DNA of 64,000 bases. Origin: CAVVEQ01 sp963747315 (GTDB taxonomy: Bacteria > Chloroflexota > Anaerolineae > Anaerolineales > Anaerolineaceae). Positions 17,628 through 28,140 of the stretch are shown in pieces; the first letter of the stretch is position 1; every line of letters starts with the position of its first letter. The stretch is from assembly GCA_963747315.1 (NCBI GenBank), contig CAVVEQ010000014.1, positions 1 to 64,000 on the forward strand. The letters run 5' to 3'. Position numbers and translations under genes: made by a program. A model generated the notes under the pieces. That model worked only from the letters and a program-made list of their open reading frames with translations. It ran no database searches and was not told the origin of the DNA.

Positions 17628-18149
17628 ATGGACAAAGCTTCGAAATTCAGCCTGGTGGTCTTCGCTCCGGTGCTGGGCGCTTTTCTGCTCCCGGCATTAT
17701 TCCTTCTGCCTACCGGCATCCTCATGGCCTTGCTGGTTATTTTCGATCCAACGGAATCCTTTCCTGGGTTCACTGCCTATTCCTTGTGGATCATCGCCCC
17801 GGTTGCAGCTGCCCTCATTCTGTTCTTTGGCGGGAGAAGGCTGCTCCCTTTCCACCATCGAGTGTGGTCTCCCAGATTTGCCTGGACTGTTACATGGGTG
17901 ATTTTCTCAACCGTATTATTCCTGGCTTTCTGGTTTGGTATGACGGTGATTTCCAGCATTGGCGCATCCGATAAACCATTGCACATCTTCCTGGCTTGGA
18001 CGGCCATCTTCGCAGCTGGTTTGACCGGGATGGCACAGGTGCTCATAATCCCCTGGCTCTACATTGTATCCAGGGTCCTGCAAATTGAATTAAACCCTGA
18101 ATCCATGAAGATACCTATGCCGGGGGAATCGGTATCAGTTCAAGGATAG
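17628..18149 (+). CDS. Four-helix membrane protein, unknown function
   Basis: 173 residues with hydrophobic segments at about 10-35, 50-65, 82-105 and 118-145, and short polar ends. An AAAGGA site lies 6 bases before ATG 17628. It is followed after 16 bases by another small membrane protein and then an exported protein, all on the plus strand, so the three are probably an operon. I do not recognise the family. Confidence 0.6.
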   Translation: MDKASKFSLVVFAPVLGAFLLPALFLLPTGILMALLVIFDPTESFPGFTAYSLWIIAPVAAALILFFGGRRLLPFHHRVWSPRFAWTVTWVIFSTVLFLAFWFGMTVISSIGASDKPLHIFLAWTAIFAAGLTGMAQVLIIPWLYIVSRVLQIELNPESMKIPMPGESVSVQG

Positions 18150-18165
18150 AAGAGGAGGAAACGTG

Positions 18166-18633
18166 ATGGTCATCCAAGCGATCCTAAAGGGTCTCCTACT
18201 GATGTTTTCTTTTTGTATCGGATTGGCAGTCGGGGGATTTGTGGTGACCCCGGTGATAGCCCTTATGTATTACTTTGCCCAGGACGGACCCATTTTCCCC
18301 GCCCCTCTGGTTGCCTTCGCGGTGGTTTTGCCGGTCAGTATTCTACTGCTAATCCTTCAGGGGATAGTGCTATTCTACGAGTGGATTTCAAAGCGGGTCC
18401 TGTTGAACGTACTTTTATTGATTGGGGTGGTGGGCGGATTGGTATCAGGGCTTACTCCCTATTTTCTGGCTGTCGCGCCATACCAATCCGGATCCGAATT
18501 CAGGGCTCTGCTGGCATTCGCAGGTCTTGGTATTTTCACCGGTCTGACCGTTTTCGGATGTCATTGGATGGCAAATAAGGTACAGGCATATTTCACAGGT
18601 CGTAAAGTGTCTCCAGCATTCGAAGCATCTTGA
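18166..18633 (+). CDS. Four-helix membrane protein, unknown function
   Basis: 155 residues, almost all hydrophobic: segments at about 6-30, 40-60, 72-95 and 108-125. ATG 18166 is taken because GAGGAGG at 18152-18158 is optimally spaced; the GTG at 18163 is in frame and cannot be excluded. Similar in size and layout to the preceding protein, but I see no obvious sequence identity. Six bases separate it from the next start. Confidence 0.6.
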   Translation: MVIQAILKGLLLMFSFCIGLAVGGFVVTPVIALMYYFAQDGPIFPAPLVAFAVVLPVSILLLILQGIVLFYEWISKRVLLNVLLLIGVVGGLVSGLTPYFLAVAPYQSGSEFRALLAFAGLGIFTGLTVFGCHWMANKVQAYFTGRKVSPAFEAS

Positions 18634-18639
18634 GCAAAA

Positions 18640-19635
18640 ATGTCAAATCGAAAGATCTGGTTGTTGGTCTCACTTACCCTGATTGTGATCATTCTTTGTC
18701 TGGTTGTTCTGCCCACATTTGAGATAATCCTCATCAACTTCCCGGAGATCCTGCTCGGGCAGGTGAGCCTGGCCCGCGAAACCAAACCGCTATACCCGCG
18801 CGATTTTGCGAGCGAGGACTTTTTATTGAACCAGGTGGATCCCTCTGAAATTGAAAAAGCGGAATATATCGCGCTTCGGGAGGATGCGCTCTTTTGGGAT
18901 CCTGGTTATGTGGGATTTGCGCGTACCGCGCTCAATCGCGAAGAAATCGTCACCCTTCAACAAATCCTCTCCTCCGGCAATCTTTTTCATCGATCCTCAG
19001 ATGGAGAATCCTACGAATGCGTCACCTGGGATGCCTCTTCGACTCCCGCTCTGGCGTCCTGCCAGAAGGGGGATGTGTATATGGAGGATTTTTTAATATT
19101 TCGGTGGGAGGCGGATCAAAATGGTGCGGTGGGAGTTCTGCAGTTCACCCTTAAAGATGGAAGGCTGGCTGAGATCCGAGTTTTTCCGGCGGAGCGGGGG
19201 CTGGCTTTTACCCCCTTCGAAAAAAACGGGGAATGGTGGGTTGATGGCATCAGTGGTCCTTTGCCGCTGTTGAATGATCTTTCAACCCGCGCAACGCTTG
19301 ACCCTATCCGTGTTCTGTGGCCCGGTCTTAGCGCCGGGCATGCCAACGCGCGTGCTGCCCGCATGCTGGGGAACCGCTTCAACGCCGCCCTGGCTGTCAT
19401 ACGGGAGTCCATTGAAATCCGGGAAGTCTTCGGCGAAATTAGTGATATTCGCCCTGCTCTGGGTACCAACCATTATTCAAGCTGGATGGATTCATCATCG
19501 GTTTTTCTCACCTTTCGGGTAAGGGGAACCCGCGGTGAGGGGGCGGTAATCATTCGGGGAGATGATTGTTATGACCTGGAAATAGTGTTTGAAGGAGTCC
19601 CGGTGGAGGATCGGCAAGGTTTTTTTTGCCTTTAG
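18640..19635 (+). CDS. Exported or membrane-anchored protein of unknown function
   Basis: 331 residues: an N-terminal hydrophobic segment (about 7-27) acting as signal anchor, then a soluble extracytoplasmic domain. The sequence has a Cys pair region 'YECVTWDASSTPALASC' near 125-141 and a later 'GDDCYDLEIVFEG...FFCL' ending with two more Cys, suggesting disulfides outside the cell. I do not recognise a family. Last gene of a probable three-gene operon. Confidence 0.6.
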   Translation: MSNRKIWLLVSLTLIVIILCLVVLPTFEIILINFPEILLGQVSLARETKPLYPRDFASEDFLLNQVDPSEIEKAEYIALREDALFWDPGYVGFARTALNREEIVTLQQILSSGNLFHRSSDGESYECVTWDASSTPALASCQKGDVYMEDFLIFRWEADQNGAVGVLQFTLKDGRLAEIRVFPAERGLAFTPFEKNGEWWVDGISGPLPLLNDLSTRATLDPIRVLWPGLSAGHANARAARMLGNRFNAALAVIRESIEIREVFGEISDIRPALGTNHYSSWMDSSSVFLTFRVRGTRGEGAVIIRGDDCYDLEIVFEGVPVEDRQGFFCL

Positions 19636-19718
19636 AACATCCATAATTTAATGAGGACGCTTGGGGTTTTGGACTTCTTTACCCCCCTATTCAGGAAATC
19701 AGTTATTTGTCCATCCAA

Positions 19719-20531
19719 TCAACTCATCCCCAGCCTGTACTTCAACACCCTATTCCCATTAACCGCTTCGGGGATGATCTTCATCCAGCGGTAACGTTTC
19801 ATGCGCGGTTCCGGGTCGTCGAAATACCTCCAGCATCCTTCGAGTTTCATGCCTTCTCCCCATGCCTCCAGACCAATATCCCCTCTTAACCCCCAATAAA
19901 ATCGAAGGTTCATCCGCTTCACCCACGGATGGCGATTGTGCAGCCGAACCATAAAAGGCGACATGGCGTCAAAGACCAGTTCGCTACCCGGAAAACGCTC
20001 CGCGAGCTCCAAAACCAGACGCTTCACATCATCCGGCTGGAAATAGGGCAGCAAACCCTGCGCGGAAAAGTGGCACGGCGCTCCCCGCCCCGGGTCCACC
20101 CGCTCCATCCAGCCAAAATCCAGCACTGAACTGGCGATGAGTGTGTAACCCGCAGGATCGCGGAAGATCTTCTTCCGGAATTCGACCGCATCCGGGCAGA
20201 TCGATCCCGAACCAGCGCACCCCGCTGCCGCCGATGCGCTGCTTGCGCGCATCCAGTCCGCAGCCCAGGTCCACCACCGTCCCGCGCGGGTGGATGTTGA
20301 TAAAATCGCGCGTCCAGCGGTCGAATTGCCTCGTCCGCAGCACATTGAAGAGCTGGTCGTCCCTGGATTTCCTAAGGTAGGAAAATTCTCCCTCCAGTTG
20401 GGGCAGCAGCCGGGCGGCAATCTCGTCACGCACAAGGGCTCGGCTTGTTCGCTTTCCATCCCGCGCCAGAACAGGGTCATCAGCATTGTTCGTTCGATGC
20501 CCTGCAGATTGGTGAAATCCAGTGCCTTCAA
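19719..20531 (-). CDS. Class I SAM-dependent methyltransferase, LCM/TcmP-like (frameshifted)
   Basis: Reading across two compensating breaks (near 20445 and 20210) gives about 270 residues: an N-terminal 'FTNLQGIERTMLMTLFWRG', 'RTRQFDRWTRDFI', the SAM motif 'GTVVDLGCGLDARKQRI', 'VRWFGIDLP', and a C-terminal 'GLLPYFQPDDVKRLV'. This order ('RT..FD' then 'GCGLD.R') is that of the leucine carboxyl methyltransferase family, whose bacterial members include TcmP-type O-methyltransferases. The substrate is unknown. Transcribed toward the preceding operon and divergent from the ABC exporter. Confidence 0.8.
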   Translation of the reverse strand: MKALDFTNLQGIERTMLMTLFWRGMESEQAEPLCVTRLPPGCCPNWRENFPTLGNPGTTSSSMCCGRGNSTAGRAILSTSTRAGRWWTWAADWMRASSASAAAGCAGSGSICPDAVEFRKKIFRDPAGYTLIASSVLDFGWMERVDPGRGAPCHFSAQGLLPYFQPDDVKRLVLELAERFPGSELVFDAMSPFMVRLHNRHPWVKRMNLRFYWGLRGDIGLEAWGEGMKLEGCWRYFDDPEPRMKRYRWMKIIPEAVNGNRVLKYRLGMS

Positions 20532-20616
20532 AATGGCCTCCCGATTGTTTCCAGTTTAAGCCTCCAGGCGGAGTTGTCAATTGGCCAGTCCAGACCAATT
20601 GCTATCTAGGGTTCAT

Positions 20617-20625
20617 CGGTATAAT
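20617..20625 (+). promoter_or_regulatory. -10 element for the ABC exporter genes
   Basis: CGGTATAAT with TATAAT at 20620-20625; a poor -35 (TTGCTA at 20599-20604, 15-base spacing). GGAGG at 20643-20647 then serves the ATG at 20653. Confidence 0.5.
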
Positions 20626-20652
20626 CACGTTGGATTAAATTCGGAGGCAACC

Positions 20653-21428
20653 ATGCAAGACGAAATGAATATGATCGAGATTGAGCACCTGACCAAGCGG
20701 TACGGGGAGCAAGACTAGCTGTGGATGATGTGAGTTTTTCCGTGAAGGGAGGGGAGATCTTCGGTTTTCTCGGTCCCAACGGGGCAGGTAAGACCACCAC
20801 ACTGAAGATCATTGTCGGATTGCTGCAGCCTACTTCAGGCTCTGTGCGGGTGGCAGGTTTCGACGTCCAAACCCAGCCGCTTACAGGCTAAAGCCTCCAG
20901 CGGGTTCGTCCCCGATGAGCCAAACCTGTATGCCAAGCTCACCGGTCGGGAGCTGCTTGCGGTTCGTCGGTGATCTTTATAACATTGAACCCGCCCAGAT
21001 CAGGCCGGCGCGCGGAGGAGTTGTTGCGCATGTTCGACCTCACCGCCGCTGCAGACGATACCACCGACTCCTACAGCCACGGGATGAAGCAAAAAACATC
21101 CATCGCAGCCGCCCTGGTGCACGACCCAAAGGTCTTCATCCTGGATGAGCCAACCGTAGGGCTCGACCCCAAATCAGCACGCCTGATCAAGGATATCCTG
21201 CGCCAGATGGCCGAGCGCGGCGCGGCGGTAATGCTCTCCACCCACATTCTTGAGATCGCCGAGCACATGTGCGACCGCATCGGGATCATCAGCGGCGGGA
21301 AGCTGGTGGCCATTGGTACGATGGAAGAACTGCGCAAAGGGGGAGATGGGCGCGAAAGCCTGGAGGATATCTTCCTCAGCCTCACCGGTGGAACGGAGTA
21401 CGCCGAGATCGCCGAGGTACTCCAATGA
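20653..21428 (+). CDS. ABC-2 type exporter, ATP-binding protein (four indels)
   Basis: Merging frames gives a standard DrrA/CcmA-type ATPase of about 258 residues: 'MIEIEHLTKRYG', Walker A 'GPNGAGKTTT', a signature region 'DSYSHGMKQKTSIAAAL' where 'SHGMKQ' replaces LSGGQ in the way common to this subfamily, Walker B 'VFILDEP', and the H-loop 'LSTHILEIAE'. Breaks near 20711, 20884, 20958 and 20992 each restore conserved sequence when one base is removed or added. It powers export by the membrane protein that follows, whose start overlaps this stop (ATGA). Confidence 0.85.
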
Positions 21429-23187
21429 CCCTTCCTCTCGCACGTGTGGATGACCGCCTCGCTCCGGCGGTTTGGAAGCTGCTGCGCATCCGCCTGATGA
21501 TCTCCATCCGCGGATTCAAGCGCGCCAAAATCGGCAAGAAGATTGGTACTGATCGTGCTGCTTCTCTTCGGGCTTTCTTTCGTGGCGGGGTGTTCGTCGG
21601 ATCATATTATCTTCTCGAAGTTTCCTGCATTTCCCTGGATTTGCCGACTTATCGGCAATCCGATGCCGTTCCTGCGCAGCATCCCCTCCCTGCTCATTTC
21701 TCTTTCGATGTTTATCATCTTTCTCACCAGCTTTGGGGTGCTGCTTTCGGCACTGTATCTTACCGGCGACATGGAATTTTTACTCACCAGCCCCCGTTCC
21801 CATCCGGGCGGTGTTCGTCTCCAAGCTGCTGCAGGCTATCCTGCCGAATTTCGCGCTGATCAGCATGCTCACCCTGCCGGTATTTTGGGTCTGGGTGCGC
21901 CCAGGATTTCAACTTCCTGTATTACCCGATGACGATTGTGGTCATCGCAGTGCTTGCGCTGGCCGTGGCCAGTCTTGCCAGCCTGCTGGTGATGGTGCTG
22001 GCAAGGTTTGTTTCTCCCCGCCGCCTAGCCGAAGTGCTGGCCTTCTTTGCCGGGATCATATCCTTCACCCTGAGCCAGTCGGGAAATTTCTATCGCGCCA
22101 TAAACCCGGATATTCCCACCGATCAGGTTCACCGGCATGCTGAATAGCATGAGCGGAATAAACAATCCCTGGTCTCCTCTTTCCTGGGCGGGTCAGGGTT
22201 TGGTCAACCTGGGGGAAGGAAATTGGGTGCTTGGCGCGTTATACCTCCTGGTCACCATCGGGATAGGCGCAGCCATCTTCGCTATCGCGCTGGTCACCGC
22301 TGAAAAGACTTTATTTCAGCGGGTGGGCTGGCGTCCAAACCAACTGGCGGAAAAAGAAGAAAATCGCGCGCCCAGAGAAAGCGGCCGCAGCAGCTGCATC
22401 CGGGTTTGGCCGCCCGGTTATTCCCGCCCCCGTCCGGGCGATCATTCTCAAGGATTTCCGCATGCTGCGTCGCGACTTGCGGAACTTATCACAGTTGATG
22501 ACCCCTCTCATCCTGGGAGTGATGTATGGAATCTCGCGATTCTCCGCCAGGGAACCCGGGTTCCATTGGGACAGGGCAACGCTCCCCAATGGGTTAATCA
22601 ACTGATCACTTCCGGTTTCAGCTATGCGGATATCGGTATTGCGCATTTTTGTAGGTTGGATCCTGGTGATGACCCTGGCTGGCAGGGGTTTCGCCCAGGA
22701 GGGCAGGAGCTACTGGATGATCAAATCCGCTCCCCTCAGGCCTGGTCAGATGCTAATCTCCAAGTTCCTCGTCGCCTGGATCCCGGCAGTCGTACTTGGC
22801 TGGATCTTTCTAATCGTCTTTGCCGTGCTGCAGCCGGTGAAGTTGCCAACCTGCCATTCTCGATGCTGGCTGTGGGATTGTGTTTTGCAGGCGCAGCCTC
22901 CATCTCGGAGGCGTTCGGGGTGGCCGGCGCGCGCTTCGATTGGACCGATCCACGCAAAATGGAGTCTGGACCCACGGGCTGCATCAGCGGACTGGTCTGT
23001 TTTGTGTATATGGGCTTCAGCCTCCTGTTCCTGGTCGGTCCCGCATTACTTCTGCCTGCTCTGGGTCTGCCGATATATTCGGGGCAACTCGGCGGCATAT
23101 TCCTGGGAGGGGCAGTTTGCCTCGCGGCTGTCCATCGTCCCGCTTGTGATGGTTCGCTCGCGGGTGGATAGGCTCAACGAAGCCTGA
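21425..23187 (+). pseudogene. ABC-2 type transporter permease, multiple frameshifts
   Basis: About 585 codons spread over at least seven frame changes. Pieces include 'KLLRIRLMISIRGFKRAK', hydrophobic segments 'LIVLLLFGLSFVAG' and 'SLLISLSMFIIFLTSFGVLL', 'ALAVASLASLLVMVLARF', 'AIILKDFRMLRRDLRNLSQL' and a C-terminal helix region ending at 23187. This is the two-lobed layout of large ABC-2 permeases with a second 'KDFRMLRRD' repeat start in the middle. Given the conserved pieces I suspect sequence error, but the damage is heavy enough that I list it as broken. Substrate unknown. Confidence 0.65.
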
Positions 23188-23188
23188 G

Positions 23189-23218
23189 TTACCTCCCCGC
23201 CGAGGTGGATGATATACT
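23189..23218 (+). promoter_or_regulatory. Candidate promoter for the ABC-F gene
   Basis: TTACCT at 23189-23194 and TATACT at 23213-23218 with 18 bases between, 28 bases before the ATG at 23247. Confidence 0.45.
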
Positions 23219-23246
23219 TTGCCCGCGAGGGAATTGAAACCGTTCC

Positions 23247-25131
23247 ATGCCACTTCTGAATGCCATTGACCTGGGGAAATCCTATGGTCCGCGCGACCTT
23301 TTTGACCACATCTCGCTGAGCGTGCCTCACCGCGCCCGCATTGGGCTGGTGGGACCCAACGGGGTTGGCAAGACCACCCTCTTTCGCTTGATCCTGGGTG
23401 AGGAGGAGCCTTCGCGCGGGCGCGTGGAGAAATCCCGCTCACTGCGCATCGGTTACCTGGCACAGGAAGCCATCTTCGAAAGCAACCTCACCCTCTGGGA
23501 GGAGTGCCTGCTTGCCCTTCGCCGATCTAACTGCCCGCCAGAAGGAGCTCGACCGGCTTGAGACGCAGCTTGGTGGAGGTGATGCGGAAATCCTGGAGGA
23601 ATATGGCCGCCTTCAGCATGAATACGATATCCGTGGGGGCTATACCCTGGAGCTGCGCATCCGCCAGACCCTGGTTGGCCTGGGTTTCACCCGCCACGAT
23701 GAACACCGCCCCTGGCGGCAGCTTTCCGGCGGGCAGCGCACCCGCGCCCTGCTGGCCAAGCTGCTCCTTTCCGAACCCGACCTGCTCCTTCTGGACGAGC
23801 CCACCAACCACCTGGATATCGGCGCGATCGAGTGGCTGGAGGATTACCTGAAGAACTGGAAAGGCGCTGTGGTGGCCATCTCGCATGACCGTTACTTCCT
23901 CGACCAGATGGCGGATACCATCTGGGAAATGAACCCCCGCTTCCACGCGTATCACGGGAATTATTCCGCCTACCTCCTGCAGCGCGCCATGAACCAGGAT
24001 CGCCAGGCGGAGGAATTCGAATCCCAGCAGGAGTTCATCCGCAAGGAGGAGGACTACATCCGCCGCAACATCGCCGGGCAGAACACCCGCCAGGCAAAGG
24101 GCCGGCTCAAACGCCTGGAGCGCCTCAAGGAGCAGGAACTGGTCGAATCTCCCACCCGCCAGCGTCAGATGAAGATGAATTTGCAGTCGGTGGACCGTTC
24201 CGGGGAGCTGGTCATCCGAACGAAAAGCCTTAGTGTGGGCTACCAGGATGAAGGCCGCGCGCTTTTCACCGTTCCCGACCTGGTCCTGCGGCGGACCGAA
24301 TGCGCCGCGGTCATCGGCCCAAATGGCGCAGGGAAAACCACCTTTCTGAAAACCCTGCTGGGGCAGATCCCGCCCCTGGCGGGTGAAGCTCTGCTCGGAT
24401 CGAGCCTCAGGGTGGGCTACTTCGCCCAGACCCATGAGCGCCTTCACCCGGATTGGTCATTGATGGACGAGATCCAGGCTATGGCACCCAAATGGCTGCC
24501 CGGTGAGATCCGCAATTACCTGGCCAAGTTCCTTTTTACCGGGGAAGACGTCTTCAAGCCGGTGGGGATGCTCTCGGGCGGCGAGCGCTCGCGCCTGGCG
24601 CTAGCCCTGCTCGCTTTGGAGGGTGCAAACCTGCTGCTGCTGGATGAGCCCACCAACCACCTGGACCTGCCCGCCCAGGAGGTGCTGCAAGGGCTGCTTT
24701 CGGATTACGCCGGCACCATCCTGCTCGTCTCGCACGACCGCTACCTGATCGATGGCCTTGCCAGCCAGGTCTGGGAGGTGCAGCCTTCTGATAAGGTGCT
24801 GCAGGTCTTCACCGGCAGCTACAGCGAATACAAAAACGCCCGGGATGCAGAAAAGGCGAAGAAAGAAGGCGGGAAGACTGCTCAAAAACCAGTCCAACCT
24901 GAGAAAGAAGCTCCCGGGAAGAGCAAAAATGAACGCCAGCGCCTGAAGAAGCAAGTGGACGCGCTGGAGGACGAGATCGCCGGACTGGAGGTGCAGCTGG
25001 CAGCCATTTCCCGCCAGCTGGAAACCCCGGGGGTGGAACCGGGCGACGTGCAGAAGCTTGGGCAGGATTACGTCCGCATCGAGGGGGAAATGGAAGTCAA
25101 ACTGAAGGAATGGGAATCCCTGCAGGAGTGA
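23247..25131 (+). CDS. ABC-F family ATPase (Uup/EttA-like), one frameshift
   Basis: About 627 residues after removal of one extra base near 23519. Two ATPase domains: Walker A 'GPNGVGKTT' and 'GPNGAGKTT', signatures 'LSGGQRTRALLAK' and 'LSGGERSRLALAL', Walker B with 'LLLLDEPTNHLD' twice, and the inter-domain linker (about 225-310) that reaches the ribosome in this family. A charged C-terminal coiled coil (about 535-625) resembles the DNA-binding tail of Uup. ABC-F proteins lack membrane domains; they act on ribosomes as translation factors or antibiotic-protection proteins. The tail favours a Uup-like role, but resistance cannot be excluded. Confidence 0.92.
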
Positions 25132-25203
25132 TTGATCATACTTAAGAGATAACCGTCCAACCGGAATATCCGTCAACTGACCATTTGAAGAAACCCTGAA
25201 AAC

Positions 25204-25236
25204 GTCTATCATCAAGGATGATGGACGCTTCCTTTT
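25204..25236 (+). terminator. Probable terminator after the ABC-F gene
   Basis: Ten-base stem GTCTATCATC / GATGATGGAC (25204-25213, 25217-25226, one G-U pair) with a three-base loop, then GCTTCCTTTTT. It lies 73 bases after the stop, so it is only moderately certain. Confidence 0.55.
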
Positions 25237-25300
25237 TGGGAACTTATCCACCCGTACCAGCGTCCAATGGATGAAACCTGATCGTTTTGAGGAGAAGGAA

Positions 25301-26065
25301 ATGACCCGAAAGAATTGGTTCGTGATGGGCGCGTTTTGCCTGGTCTTAGGGCTGGCCGCCTGCGTAAATGAAACACCCGTGCCCACCCCGGTGACGCTGG
25401 TGGACGAGGATGCGGAGATAGCCAACCCGGCATCAGTCTATTGCGAGCAGTACGGCGGGGAGCTGGAGATCCGCACGGATGAAACCGGCGGGCAAACGGG
25501 TATGTGCATCTTCACGGATGGCTCCGAGTGTGAGGAGTGGGCGTATATGCGCGGCGAGTGCGCCCCGGCTTCCGCCCTGCAGGATACCCCCACCCCGGCA
25601 CAGCCTTCCTCAGAAACCCTGACCCCCGAACTTTCTGCCGATGGTTGGATCATTTACCGGGACGCAGCGACCGGCCTGGTGTTTGATTACCCCCCCGATA
25701 CCACCCTGGTGCAATCGGCCGGAAACCCAGCCTCGCTCATCATCACCGGCGCGGACGGCTGGCCGAGCTTCACGGTCAACCTGCCCACCGGCAGGGAAGG
25801 CTGGAGCGTTCCGCAGGGCGCAGACCTGGTGAATTGGCTCTCGGAAAACAACCTGCTCGCCGACCCGCTCGCGGCGGATGCGCAGATCGCCGGAGAGACC
25901 GCCATCCACACCCGCTTCGAGCGCAGCCAGCAAGCCTATGCCGCCGACCGCTATTTCTTTATTCACAATGGGCAGCTGTTCAATATCGTGATCGGGCACG
26001 CGAATGACTGGGAGGATTGGGGGGCGTATGAGCGGTTTATTGGGAGTTTTAGGTTTGAAAAGTGA
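25301..26065 (+). CDS. Lipoprotein with DUF333 domain
   Basis: 254 residues. Lipobox 'GLAAC' near residue 17 after a hydrophobic signal, then 'ANPASVYCEQYGG' through 'GSECEEWAYMRGEC' (about 38-80), the DUF333 signature with its four Cys. A Pro/Thr linker (about 85-105) leads to a C-terminal domain of about 140 residues that I do not recognise. ATG 25301 is preceded by GGAGAAGGA. Convergent with prmA: the stops are 16 bases apart. Probably a surface lipoprotein of unknown role. Confidence 0.8.
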   Translation: MTRKNWFVMGAFCLVLGLAACVNETPVPTPVTLVDEDAEIANPASVYCEQYGGELEIRTDETGGQTGMCIFTDGSECEEWAYMRGECAPASALQDTPTPAQPSSETLTPELSADGWIIYRDAATGLVFDYPPDTTLVQSAGNPASLIITGADGWPSFTVNLPTGREGWSVPQGADLVNWLSENNLLADPLAADAQIAGETAIHTRFERSQQAYAADRYFFIHNGQLFNIVIGHANDWEDWGAYERFIGSFRFEK

Positions 26066-26081
26066 CAGGTTACATCCAAGA

Positions 26082-26998
26082 TCACGCAGTAAAAACCAAC
26101 CCTACCCAGTCCGCGATTCCCCGCTGCTCCACGAACTACGAGCCCCTTCTCTTCAGCCTTCGCCCGCACCCCCGCAGATTGGTCGGCCAGGATGCCGGAT
26201 AAAATAATACGTCCCACCCGGTTCAACCAAATCAGCCAGTCCGGCGTCGAAGAGCCGATTGATCACGGGGGCGAGAATATTCGCCAGCACCAGCGGTGCT
26301 TCTTTGATCGAATAAAGCCCTTTTCGGATCTCCTCCACCGAACCCAGCCCCACTTCCATATCGTCGTCCACCCCGTTCAGGATGGCATTCGAAATCGTTG
26401 CCCGCGTCGAATGCGGGTCGATATCCACTCCCAACGCATGTGAGGCACCCAGCTTCAGCGCCCCGATGGATAGTATCCCCGAGCCGCAGCCCACGTCGAT
26501 CACTGCCTCTCCTTTTTTCACCCTGCCTTCCATCAGCGCCAGGCAGAGCTGGGTGGTGGGGTGGGTGCCGGTGCCAAAGGCCATGGCGGGGTCGATCTTG
26601 ATGGCGGTGCGGGTCATATCGGTCTGCTCGATCCAGGCCGGCAGGATCAAGAGTCCCCTGCCCACCTCGATAGGCTGGTAGTTCTTCTTCCAGGCCGCCA
26701 TCCAATCTTCATCTTCGATGAACTTGAATTTCGGCTCGGGCAGCGCTTGGATCTGCCCCAGGTGCCAGAGCGACTGCTCCAGCCGGGTTCGTTTTTCCTC
26801 CAGCTCGTCATCCACCGGCAAATAAGCCGAGATGCGTACCGGACCCTCAGGGGTGCCTTCGTCCTCGTCGCTGTAGAACTTGACGTCGCGCTCCATCACC
26901 ACCCCGTTCGGGCAGTAGCGCCCCAGCACCTCCGCAACCGCCTCTGCCAGTTCCCCGCTGGTGGTGAGCGAAACTTCCAGCCAGCGCGGATCAGCCAC
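26082..26998 (-). CDS. prmA: Ribosomal protein L11 methyltransferase (frameshifts near the end)
   Basis: 'WLEVSLTT', 'IEDEDWMAAWKKNYQPIEVG', 'AFGTGTHPTTQLCL' and the SAM-binding 'VIDVGCGSGILSIGALKLGA' are diagnostic of PrmA, with 'LVLANILAPVI' corresponding to the NILA motif. The frame as read runs into a stop at 26153; two single-base corrections (near 26195 and 26125) recover 'SGILADQSAGV' and 'GIADWVGLVFTA', with the stop at 26082, giving about 305 residues as usual. PrmA trimethylates L11. Its start overlaps the dnaJ stop, so it belongs to the heat-shock operon. Confidence 0.93.
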
Positions 26999-28112
26999 CC
27001 AGCACGTCCTTGATCGTCTCGAAGAAGCCGCGCTCCTGTGGTTTCACCTCGGTGCCGAGCGTCTTACCAAGCTCTTCAAGAAGCTGTTTCTGTTCCTTAT
27101 TCAGACGGGTGGGGATTTCCACGTTGACGATCACAAGTTGATCTCCGCGCCCGCCCCCGCGCACGTGCGGGATACCCTTGCTCTTCATGGTAAAAACCTT
27201 GCCCGGCTGCGTGCCGGCGGGAATGTGCAATTTCGTGTCGCCATCCACGGTGGGCACTTCCACCTCCTCGCCGATGGCAGCCTGCACCATATTGATGTTC
27301 ACGTCCACCAGCACGTCATCATTGCGGCGCTTGAAGAATTTGTGCGGCTTCACCCGCACCTCCAGGTAGAGGTTGCCCTTTGGTCCGCCATTGATCCCAG
27401 GCTGACCCTCGCCGCCCAGGCGGATCTGCGTGCCGTTATCCACCCCGGCCGGGATGGATACCAACTTGCGCAGCGTCTTGCGCTCCAACCCTCGCCCCCG
27501 GCAGGTCTTGCACGGGCTGCCGATCACCTCACCCGCGCCGTTGCACGCCGGGCAGGTGGTCACCTGCACCATTGAACCCAAAAAGGTCTGCCGTACCTGC
27601 CGAACCTCACCCCGCCCGCCGCAGGTCTCGCATTTGGTGCGGCTGGTGCCCGGTTCCGCGCCGGTTCCCTTGCAGAGTGAGCAATCCTCATCGCGGGTGA
27701 TCTCGATCTCCTTCTCCACGCCTTTCACGACTTCTTCAAAATCCAGCGTCACGGTGTAGGAAAGATCCGCCCCCCTGCGGGGAGCGTTGCGCCTTCGCGA
27801 ACCGCCGCCCATGCCGAAACCAAAGAGTCCTTCGAACAGGTCCGAGAACATGTCGAAATTGGAGAAATCCGGCATGCCGTTCATGTTATCCACGCCGGCG
27901 TGACCGTACCTATCGTAGGCAGCGCGTTTATCCGGATCGGAAAGGATCCCGTAGGCTTCGTTGATCTCCTTGAAGGTCTGCTCGGCACCCGCGTCGCTAT
28001 TTACATCGGGATGGTACTTGCGCGCCAGGTTGCGGAAAGCGGTCTTGAGCTCGTCCTGGCTGGCGCCGCGCGGCACGCCAAGGATCTCGTAATAATCTCG
28101 TTTGGTCGGCAT
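26991..28112 (-). CDS. dnaJ: Chaperone protein DnaJ
   Basis: 373 residues: J domain 1-70 with 'YHPD' (HPD near 33-35), a Gly/Phe-rich stretch, the zinc-binding domain (about 145-215) with four CxxCxGxG-type repeats ('CSLCKGTG', 'CETCGGRG', 'CPACNGAG', 'CKTCRGRG'), and the C-terminal substrate-binding domains. It stimulates DnaK ATPase and delivers substrates. It lies downstream of dnaK, with 95 bases and a hairpin between them. Confidence 0.97.
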   Translation of the reverse strand: MPTKRDYYEILGVPRGASQDELKTAFRNLARKYHPDVNSDAGAEQTFKEINEAYGILSDPDKRAAYDRYGHAGVDNMNGMPDFSNFDMFSDLFEGLFGFGMGGGSRRRNAPRRGADLSYTVTLDFEEVVKGVEKEIEITRDEDCSLCKGTGAEPGTSRTKCETCGGRGEVRQVRQTFLGSMVQVTTCPACNGAGEVIGSPCKTCRGRGLERKTLRKLVSIPAGVDNGTQIRLGGEGQPGINGGPKGNLYLEVRVKPHKFFKRRNDDVLVDVNINMVQAAIGEEVEVPTVDGDTKLHIPAGTQPGKVFTMKSKGIPHVRGGGRGDQLVIVNVEIPTRLNKEQKQLLEELGKTLGTEVKPQERGFFETIKDVLGG

Positions 28113-28140
28113 CTGTGTTTTGTTCCTGAAAAGAATAAAA

